64,000 bases of DNA from CAVPKN01 sp964588495 (GTDB lineage: Bacteria; Chlamydiota; Chlamydiia; Chlamydiales; JAAKFR01): positions 67,371 through 131,370 of the forward strand of contig CAZPPS010000003.1 of NCBI GenBank assembly GCA_964588495.1. Reading direction: 5' to 3'. The notes beneath the pieces were generated by a model. The model searched no databases. It was not told the DNA's origin and worked only from the letters and a program-made list of their open reading frames with translations. Position 1 is the first letter of the stretch, and each line of letters begins with the position of its first letter. Of the stretch, positions 57,994 through 64,000 are shown in pieces. The translations under genes were made by a program, and so were the position numbers.

Positions 57994-58096
57994 TTAGAAA
58001 ATCTTATTTGATACATCCAAGCTTGCACTACCAGTTTCATCCGGAATGCCAGGCGTAACATCATTTTTTATTACGTTCAACCTTCGCCGCTTTTTT

Positions 58097-59356
58097 CTAA
58101 GCAGGAACTGGGGCGCGTCTGGGCTTAAAATTTCCACCTTGGGGGCGTTTTTTGTGGAAAGAGGGGCGTCTTGACCGTCTTTGATCACGAGGCTCATGCT
58201 TCTCAACCACTTTTGCCTTAGGCTCCATCCCTTCAATCGTATGAGGCTCAATCGTTTTTCCCATCAGCTTGCAGATTTTGGAGAGTAAAGCATCTTCTCT
58301 GTAAGTTGCGAATGTAATCGCAATTCCTGTAGCGCCCGCTCGTCCTGTTCTTCCAATCCTGTGGATAAAATCTTCAGCCTGGAAAGGAAGATCGAAGTTA
58401 ATCACATGACTGATCGTAGAAATATCAATGCCCCGCGCTGCCACATCTGTGGCAATCAGGAACTGGATGCGCCCTTTTCTTAAGTGATTGATTGTGCGCG
58501 TTCTTTGTCTTTGATTCATATCCCCATGGAGAGCCTCTGAAGCATACCCTTTTTTGCGCATATTCATCGCAAGCTCGTCGGCTTGTCGAATTGTGGAGGT
58601 AAAGACAATTGTCTGATAGATGCCGCCAAATTCAAATAAATGCTCCAAAATCTGAACTTTGTGCTTCACGCCGTCGACATAATAGAGGCGCTGCTCAATG
58701 TTATTTTGAAGAGTTTGAGTGGACTCAATTTTCAGCTCACGCGGGTTGTTTTGCAATTTTTTGGAAAGCGGGAGGATTTTCTTATCAATGGTCGCAGAAA
58801 ATAAGAGCGTTTGTCGCTTTTGCGGCATTGCTTTCACGATTTCTTGTACTGCATCGACAAATCCCATGTCGAGCATTCTATCAGCCTCATCGAGAACGAA
58901 GAACTTAATGTTAGAAAGATTGACCCGTCCCTGTTCCAGGTGATCGATCAATCTACCAGGAGTTGCGACCAAAATTTCATAACGGCTTGCAAGGGCTTTT
59001 CTCTGTGGTGGATAAGGGACGCCGCCATAAATACAAACAGTCTTGATTTTGGAAAGATATTTGCTAAACTTTTCAGATTCAGCAGCTACTTGACATGCAA
59101 GTTCACGTGTGGGGACCAACACCAAGATCTGAGGGCCACTTCCTTCACGGAATTCAGGTTGAGAGAGCATGTGAACAACTGGCAACATAAAAGCTGCGGT
59201 TTTACCCGTTCCTGTTTGTGCAGAGGCAATCACATCATGCCCTTCAAGGATTAGGGGGATTGCTCCTTCTTGAACAGGAGTTGGAGTTTCATATCCAATT
59301 TCGCTGAGGAGTTTTAGGATATTTTCATCCAGACCAAATTGATTAAATTGTGACAA
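58097..59356 (-). CDS. rhlE: DEAD-box RNA helicase, RhlE-like
   Basis: ATP-dependent RNA unwinding in ribosome assembly or mRNA decay. 419 residues. Q motif GYETPTPVQEGAIP, Walker A AQTGTGKTAAF, PTRELA, VATPGRLIDHLEQG, DEAD in VLDEADRMLDMGF, SAT in LFSATID, and HRIGRTGRAGATG. The C-terminal 50 residues are Arg/Lys-rich (QRRSRRPSFHKKRPQGG), an RNA-binding tail. RhlE or DeaD-like subgroup not fully separable. Confidence 0.9.
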   Translation of the reverse strand: MSQFNQFGLDENILKLLSEIGYETPTPVQEGAIPLILEGHDVIASAQTGTGKTAAFMLPVVHMLSQPEFREGSGPQILVLVPTRELACQVAAESEKFSKYLSKIKTVCIYGGVPYPPQRKALASRYEILVATPGRLIDHLEQGRVNLSNIKFFVLDEADRMLDMGFVDAVQEIVKAMPQKRQTLLFSATIDKKILPLSKKLQNNPRELKIESTQTLQNNIEQRLYYVDGVKHKVQILEHLFEFGGIYQTIVFTSTIRQADELAMNMRKKGYASEALHGDMNQRQRTRTINHLRKGRIQFLIATDVAARGIDISTISHVINFDLPFQAEDFIHRIGRTGRAGATGIAITFATYREDALLSKICKLMGKTIEPHTIEGMEPKAKVVEKHEPRDQRRSRRPSFHKKRPQGGNFKPRRAPVPA

Positions 59357-59455
59357 AATAAGGCTTCCTTGAGATTAAAATTTTAGACAACCAAATTAGC
59401 ATAATCTATATTCTGGTATTTGGCAATAAAAGATAAAATTTGAGTCGGTGGACAC

Positions 59456-60643
59456 TTGCGCCTTATTCTTGCAATTTGTGTTTTGTGCAGCTTTTCTGTT
59501 GGTATCCCATTTATTCCCCTGACAATCGCTTTTGGGCGCACAGGGATTGTCAATGGGATGGGCATATTAATATTTTCTGTCCTATTTGCCGTTTGTTCTG
59601 GCCTTCTCTATCTTGAAGCTTTTATGGCAGTCCCGGAAGCTCAGCATATTTACACCGTCAGCCGTAGACTGACAGGTCGTATCGGCAATCTTTTTGCCTC
59701 ATTTTTTTTCTATATCTACACTTATAGCTTAATGATTGAAGGCTATTCCCTTTTTGCAGAGAGCGTCCATGAGCTCTTTCCAAAAATTGGCCAAATCTAC
59801 CCTCTAGTCATTTTTTTACTCCTCACCCTCTCGGCAGTCACAGTCAGCCTCGGAAAAACATTCACTTTCTCGATAGTCTCTATCCTCCTCGTTTTTTTAT
59901 TGGGATTTTTGGGATATGCCGTTTATGCCGCCGCCCCCCTTTCATGGCAACACCCAAAGACAAGTGGCTTCTCCTATTACAATATTTACCTTCTTGGAGC
60001 CAGCTTCAGCTACTTTTTCTATCAAAGCTTTTTCCCCCTAATTATTACTTTTTTGAAAAGAGATAGAAAAAAAATCGTTCTTACTTTGTGGATCAGCTTT
60101 GCCCTGTCGGCTTCCTTGCAGATTCTTTGGATATTTACGACTTTAAGACCCGATATTTACAAACATTTTCTTGCCCTTTTTGAGACAGCCACTTTCCATG
60201 TTCATAATTTTAATTTCTTAGATTTTCTCCCCAAATTTCGATTGGCCTATTTCGCTATGGCCATCATTTTATTGCTTCAAAACATTTTAAGCTTGGGAAT
60301 CTCATTCAGGGATTTTTTTATCGACACAAAGCACGCGATCTTTAACACACACAAGTTTAATGAATTGATAACATCTGTACTCATTTTTCTTTTCCCCTGG
60401 CTATTGCATCTGGCCCTTGGTGGCGCAAATTTTCAGACAGCCGGTGCCATTTTAATTGTGACCTCTTCTTTTTTTATTGCCTGTTTTTTTCCAGTCATGT
60501 GGGTTTGGTCTTTGCGCTATCACTACGTGCTTGAGGTAAAGCCTGTTCTATTTGGAGGCAAGAAAATGCTTGTGGCAATGATCGTGGCCTCAATCCTTTT
60601 TTTCTTCATTTTGTGGCTCTACCCGCAGAAAATGTATTGGTAA
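59456..60643 (+). CDS. Aromatic amino acid permease-like membrane protein (HAAAP/TyrP type)
   Basis: 395 residues, 11 predicted membrane segments. Start TTG 59456 is preceded by GGTGG; no ATG start is available nearby. N-terminal FSVGIPFIPLTIAFGRTG and a LYLEAFMAVPEAQHIYTVSRRLTGR loop fit the hydroxy/aromatic amino acid permease family (TyrP in Chlamydia), though the match is weaker than usual. It lies before the CT466-ctcB-ctcC block. Other amino acid/auxin permeases remain possible. Confidence 0.7.
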   Translation: MRLILAICVLCSFSVGIPFIPLTIAFGRTGIVNGMGILIFSVLFAVCSGLLYLEAFMAVPEAQHIYTVSRRLTGRIGNLFASFFFYIYTYSLMIEGYSLFAESVHELFPKIGQIYPLVIFLLLTLSAVTVSLGKTFTFSIVSILLVFLLGFLGYAVYAAAPLSWQHPKTSGFSYYNIYLLGASFSYFFYQSFFPLIITFLKRDRKKIVLTLWISFALSASLQILWIFTTLRPDIYKHFLALFETATFHVHNFNFLDFLPKFRLAYFAMAIILLLQNILSLGISFRDFFIDTKHAIFNTHKFNELITSVLIFLFPWLLHLALGGANFQTAGAILIVTSSFFIACFFPVMWVWSLRYHYVLEVKPVLFGGKKMLVAMIVASILFFFILWLYPQKMYW

Positions 60644-60673
60644 AAATAGTAATAATATTTTAAGAATAAATAC

Positions 60674-60985
60674 ATGAAAGAAGAAAAGCTTTTGCATCTG
60701 CTGCAACGAAAAAAAGGTTTTTTTGAAGCGATCTTAGAGATCAGTGAAGAAGAGCATCGCTTGCCGCTGCATGAATGGATTTCAGCTTTGGAACAAAAAA
60801 AAATTCTTCTTTCTTGTATTGAAGAAATCGATGCACAAATCCTTCCATTTAAACAATCTCTGCATGATATCTCTCAGGACGTGACAGAGGAGCTCGATAA
60901 AATCCGTGGTGTCATAAAAAAAATCCTGCATACCGATGTCATCAATCAAGAAAAGCGAAAAAAAGATCTGCAAGACAAACCATAG
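60674..60985 (+). CDS. Small coiled-coil protein upstream of ctcB (CT466-like, FlgN/FliT-like form)
   Basis: 103 residues, entirely helical: MKEEKLLHLLQRKKGFFEAILEI... with a second long helix to the end. It overlaps the kinase start by 50 bases. The small helical form is like flagellar/type III chaperones FlgN/FliT, and the C. trachomatis gene before ctcB (CT466) is also a short hypothetical. Role inferred only from position. Confidence 0.7.
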   Translation: MKEEKLLHLLQRKKGFFEAILEISEEEHRLPLHEWISALEQKKILLSCIEEIDAQILPFKQSLHDISQDVTEELDKIRGVIKKILHTDVINQEKRKKDLQDKP

Positions 60986-62030
60986 CCTGGAAACTTTTGC
61001 GCAAAAGGCTTTGCAGTTAGAGTTTGCCTATGATGCTCTGCAACGGCAATTTTTGACGTTGAAAGATACTTTGCAAGGCTCACTTCAAACGCTTGAAAAG
61101 ATCGTCATGCACATGAACGATGGCCTAATGTTTGTAAGCCTTGATGGGCAAATTACCCTCTTTAATCCGGCAGCTGCCCAGATTTTAGAGGCCGATCTAG
61201 AGGCGATTCTCAATGGCCGTTACTGGGACCATTTTAGCGATACTCTCTTTGGATTTTCTATCAAAAAGGCCCTTTCTACTTTGAATTCGCACCAAAGGGT
61301 CTTTTTAACACTTAACAACGCAAAAGAAATCGAAGTTTCCACATCGATTGTCCCTGAAAAGGGGTTGCTTTTGATGATCAGCTTAAGAGTTGAAAAACAG
61401 AAACTCTTGTGCGGCCAAAATCAGACAGAAAGGCTTCAGGAGCTGGGAGAAATGGCAGCCACCTTGGCTCATGAGATTCGAAACCCTTTGGGGGGCATCC
61501 AAGGCTTTGCAGAACTTCTCAAACGGGATCTTGAAGCCTCCTCTCACCAGAATATGGTGAGGGCTATTTTGGAAGGGACACACACGATAAACAGGCTTGT
61601 AAGTGATGTTTTGGATTATGCAAAGCCGCTCAATTTGCATTTTGAGACGGTTGATCTTGTTCCGCTCATTCATCAGGTCATTTCCCGCTTCCCAACGTGC
61701 CGCTTCACCTGCCCATTCGAGACACACACACTGAGCTTAGACCAAGACCACATCCGTGCTGTACTCTTCAATTTGTTACGCAATGCCTCAGAAGCTGGGG
61801 CTACAGCGATAGAAATCGAACTTTCTCGAGAGCAGTTGAGCATCAAAGATAATGGGGAAGGAATTAGCCCGCAGAATCTGAAGAAGATTTTCACCCCATT
61901 TTTTACTACAAAAACCAAAGGGACAGGACTGGGTCTTGCACAGTGCCTTGCCATCATCAAAGGACACGGCGGGCTACTTGAAATCACCTCTGAGCAAGGA
62001 ATTGGAACTCAAATAATCATCAAATTATAG
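60936..62030 (+). CDS. ctcB: PAS-sensor histidine kinase CtcB/AtoS
   Basis: Phosphodonor of the chlamydial CtcB-CtcC pair. 364 residues, no membrane segment, so a cytosolic sensor. Coiled-coil N-terminus, PAS domain at about 55-145 (MNDGLMFVSLDGQITLFNPAAAQIL), HisKA with the phosphorylated His in ATLAHEIRNPLGGIQGFAE (about 173), N-box (LFNLLRNASEAGA), and GLGLAQCLAIIKGHGG of the ATPase. Begins inside the upstream gene, ends 13 bases before ctcC. Confidence 0.93.
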   Translation: MSSIKKSEKKICKTNHSLETFAQKALQLEFAYDALQRQFLTLKDTLQGSLQTLEKIVMHMNDGLMFVSLDGQITLFNPAAAQILEADLEAILNGRYWDHFSDTLFGFSIKKALSTLNSHQRVFLTLNNAKEIEVSTSIVPEKGLLLMISLRVEKQKLLCGQNQTERLQELGEMAATLAHEIRNPLGGIQGFAELLKRDLEASSHQNMVRAILEGTHTINRLVSDVLDYAKPLNLHFETVDLVPLIHQVISRFPTCRFTCPFETHTLSLDQDHIRAVLFNLLRNASEAGATAIEIELSREQLSIKDNGEGISPQNLKKIFTPFFTTKTKGTGLGLAQCLAIIKGHGGLLEITSEQGIGTQIIIKL

Positions 62031-62043
62031 GAAAACGCAAGCC

Positions 62044-63210
62044 ATGCAGATCGAAAAAATATTAATTGTTGATGATGAAGAGCTCATGCGCCGGTTTCTC
62101 AAAGAGATGTTGCTGCGCAAAAATTTTGTTGTCGATACGGCAACAAATGGGAAAGAGGCTTTGGCTCTTTTAAAGAAAAATTCGTACGAGATGATGCTCA
62201 CCGATTTGAAGATGCCTGAAATGTCAGGTATTGAATTGCTTAAGTCAGCAAAAGAGCTCAATCCTCACATGGTTGTGATCATGATGACAGCTCACGGGAC
62301 CATTGAAAACGCGGTCGAAGCGATGCGCCTTGGAAGTTATAACTATCTTCTCAAACCATTTACACCTGACGCCCTGGAAACTTTGATTGAAAAGGCAGCG
62401 GAACACCTCCAATTACTCCAGCAGAACCTCTATTTGAAAGAAGAGGTGAACACCAAACGTCTCCCTTCAAAGCTCATTGCAGAAAGTGCTGCAATGAAAA
62501 AGGTTTTAAGTGAAGCCATCCAAATTGCCAAAAGTCGGGCGTGCGTTTTGATTCATGGGGAGTCTGGAACGGGTAAAGAAGTGGTTGCTGCTGCAATCCA
62601 CGCCCATTCGCTGAGAGCCAGCAGCCCCTATATTCGGGTGAATTGTGCCGCCATTCCCGATACACTCATTGAGTCTGAATTTTTTGGACACGAAAAGGGC
62701 TCTTTTACGGGAGCCAACAATAAACGGGCCGGACGATTTGAGCTCGCTGATAAAGGGACTTTGCTTTTAGACGAGGTCACTGAAATTCCAATCGGTCTTC
62801 AGCCTAAATTGCTCCGAGTGATCCAAGAGCAGGAATTTGAACGGGTCGGGGGAAGTAAACCACTCGCCGTCGATGTCCGGCTCATTTCCACCTCTAACCG
62901 GAACCTGAAAGAGGCCATCCAGGCCAAAATCTTAAGAGAAGATCTCTATTACCGCTTGAACGTGGTCCCTATCCACCTTCCCCCTTTACGCGAAAGAAGA
63001 GACGATATCCTCCCCCTTGCCACTTTTTTCTTAGAAAAATGCTGTGCAGAGAATCGAAAACCCAAAAAAACTTTGTCCAAACAAGCTGAAAAAAAAATTC
63101 TAGCCTATCCTTGGCCAGGCAACATCCGCGAACTTGCAAACGCCATTGAAAGGATTGTGGTTCTTGATTTTTCTCAGATAGTAGCGGCTGAGCATTTTAC
63201 TTTGGACTAA
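62044..63210 (+). CDS. ctcC: NtrC-type sigma-54 activator CtcC/AtoC lacking DNA-binding domain
   Basis: 388 residues. Receiver domain at 1-120 (VDDEELMRRF, phosphorylated Asp in MLTDLKMPEMSG, MMTAHGT), AAA+ at about 140-365: Walker A GESGTGKE, sigma-54 contact loop GSFTGA, Walker B TLLLDEVTEIP, arginine fingers in LREDLYYRLNVVPIHLPPLRERRDDI. It stops after WPGNIRELANAIERIVV...AAEHFTLD; the Fis-type HTH is absent. Chlamydia CtcC also lacks it, so it acts from solution on sigma-54 polymerase. Confidence 0.93.
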   Translation: MQIEKILIVDDEELMRRFLKEMLLRKNFVVDTATNGKEALALLKKNSYEMMLTDLKMPEMSGIELLKSAKELNPHMVVIMMTAHGTIENAVEAMRLGSYNYLLKPFTPDALETLIEKAAEHLQLLQQNLYLKEEVNTKRLPSKLIAESAAMKKVLSEAIQIAKSRACVLIHGESGTGKEVVAAAIHAHSLRASSPYIRVNCAAIPDTLIESEFFGHEKGSFTGANNKRAGRFELADKGTLLLDEVTEIPIGLQPKLLRVIQEQEFERVGGSKPLAVDVRLISTSNRNLKEAIQAKILREDLYYRLNVVPIHLPPLRERRDDILPLATFFLEKCCAENRKPKKTLSKQAEKKILAYPWPGNIRELANAIERIVVLDFSQIVAAEHFTLD

Positions 63211-63253
63211 TTAACAAAATCTATAGGCTTATACCAAAAAACTGGGGTGATAT

Positions 63254-63343
63254 ATGGCTTCTCCTATTTGTGGTGAAAATTGTACAAACGCTGCTAAGGG
63301 TACTGGTTATTTTTTTGCATCTGCAGGCAGTGCCCTTGCCTGA
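63254..63343 (+). pseudogene. Truncated copy of the 63451 gene
   Basis: 29 codons, MASPICGENCTNAAKGTGYFF...SALA then stop, with its own ribosome site (GGGGTGA). The first 26 residues align with the start of the gene at 63451 (MTVSPVCSENFTHTLKGTGYFFGAAGS). The rest of the gap shows no continuing similarity. A decayed tandem duplicate is most likely; a short peptide is possible. Confidence 0.65.
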
Positions 63344-63450
63344 CACACTTGCGAGCGTTTTTTGATTTTCCTAAAGCGTTGCTCTTGAACATTTTACTTT
63401 ATAATAATTAACAAAAATTTTATAATAAAGCTGCAAAACAAGGAGGTTGT

Positions 63451-63801
63451 ATGACAGTTTCTCCGGTTTGCAGTGAAAATTTTACCCATACTCTCAAGGG
63501 TACAGGTTATTTTTTTGGAGCCGCAGGCAGCTCAATGGCCTTAGTAGGTTTAGTCATCCTCGCCGTCGCAGGAACGCTAGGAGCTCTAGCTGCCCCCTCT
63601 ATGCTCTGTTATCAAGTAGCCACCTACTCCACCTATCATCTGATCTGGGCAATTCCCCTTACTATTTTAGGTTTGGCTGGAGCGAGTTGTAAGGCTTGTA
63701 AATGTGCAGATTGCTTAGGAAACTTTGGCCGCCCTCTGGTAGACACCACAAAAGAGTGGGGTGATCAGATGGTTCATCACTTCAGCGAAGTTAGGCTATA
63801 A
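63451..63801 (+). CDS. Small Inc-like protein with two hydrophobic segments
   Basis: 116 residues, AAGGAGG ribosome site. Short polar N-terminus (about 20), hydrophobic segments at about 24-49 (GLVILAVAGTLGALAAP core) and 65-82 (LIWAIPLTILGLAGAS), then a Cys-rich CKACKCADC and polar tail. Bilobed hydrophobicity suits inclusion-membrane or other small membrane protein. Function unknown. Confidence 0.7.
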   Translation: MTVSPVCSENFTHTLKGTGYFFGAAGSSMALVGLVILAVAGTLGALAAPSMLCYQVATYSTYHLIWAIPLTILGLAGASCKACKCADCLGNFGRPLVDTTKEWGDQMVHHFSEVRL

Positions 63802-63840
63802 CAAACGCCTGTGCCCGATTTTCAACTCTAACAGGCAAAA

Positions 63841-63952
63841 ATAAAAAGAGAACAACTATTTTTTCCTTCTCTCTGATCTCTGTGGTTTTTTTTCCTCACA
63901 ACCTTTGACCCGCTACTCTGAGGGAATTTAATTAAACCACAGAGGACACAGA
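63841..63952. repeat. CACAGAG-type repeat, copy 3 (uninterrupted)
   Basis: Inner arms CTCTCTGATCTCTGTGGTTT and AAACCACAGAGGACACAGA, with the AGAACAACTATTTTTTCC segment to the left that corresponds to the family A insertion site in copy 2. The right outer arm lies beyond or is lost at the window edge. Confidence 0.65.
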
Positions 63953-64000
63953 CTCGACTTTAGGATTTTTTTGCATAAAAAAAGATAGACCAGCATCTTA

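Noticed and set aside
57560..58064. Open frames in the 57.6-58.1 kb gap
   Set aside because: They run through repeat arms and hairpins, lack ribosome sites and resemble no protein.
63344..63450. Continuation of the truncated 63254 gene by frameshift
   Set aside because: No frame in this stretch resembles the membrane part of the 63451 protein.

Overview
The window reads as chromosome of a member of the phylum Chlamydiae, most likely an environmental (Chlamydia-related) lineage. The reasons are seen directly: a cysteine-rich OmcB outer-membrane protein next to two OmcA-like cysteine-rich lipoproteins, an EUO-type double-HTH regulator, a SWIB-domain protein, a nucleotide (ATP/ADP) transporter, a fused SecDF, a MurA with Asp in place of the catalytic Cys, an LpxG-type phosphoesterase, and the CtcB/CtcC two-component pair. 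From memory, the content matches the Chlamydia trachomatis CT441-CT468 neighbourhood (tsp, omcB, omcA, gltX, euo, recJ, secDF, uppS, cdsA, cmk, plsC, argS, murA, yebC, GNAT, prfB, swib, lpxG, ispD, truA, gph, CT466, ctcB, ctcC), with long stretches in the same order. Base composition is moderate, and the many sugar and exported-enzyme genes suggest a Waddlia-like organism, but genus is not proven by sequence reading.

Layout. 1-2.5 kb: envelope cysteine proteins on the minus strand. 2.8-8.7 kb: murA, an Inc-like protein fused to an acetyltransferase domain, an EpmB-type radical SAM enzyme, a small unknown protein, argS. 8.9-11.9 kb: a minus-strand lipid operon uppS-cdsA-cmk-plsC with overlapping genes. 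12-18.5 kb: secDF and recJ. 18.7-24.5 kb: an exported Clp-type AAA+ protein, euo, tsp, gltX and a tiny lipoprotein. 24.6-30.1 kb: an Inc-like protein, a class IV aminotransferase, yebC, a SprT-like protease, a GNAT enzyme, and prfB with a programmed frameshift. 30.2-36.6 kb: two MFS transporters, an exported GT90/CAP10-type glucosyltransferase and a UDP-sugar pyrophosphorylase. 36.6-40.8 kb: swib-lpxG-ispD-truA, gph, and a peptidase-like lipoprotein, followed by tRNA-Leu(CAA). 41-60.6 kb: about 20 kb of accessory genes (exported AAA+ and dehydrogenase, sulfatase, exported HAD phosphatase, hydrolases, an outer-membrane barrel protein, nucleotide transporter with divergent LysR, antiporter, permeases, RNA helicase). 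60.7-63.2 kb: the conserved coiled-coil protein with ctcB-ctcC. The right end holds a small Inc-like gene with a truncated copy.

The most unusual protein-level signal is a set of enzymes that need cytosolic cofactors (two ClpB-D2-like AAA+ ATPases and an NAD(P)-type dehydrogenase) but carry Sec signal peptides; this points to secretion toward the host compartment rather than housekeeping. The most unusual DNA-level signal is a 164-bp near-palindromic element present four times, with 6-bp target duplications at two copies; one copy is inserted inside another dispersed repeat whose uninterrupted relative is also in the window. At least four further inverted-repeat families fill the intergenic gaps. 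No transposase, integrase or CRISPR array was found.
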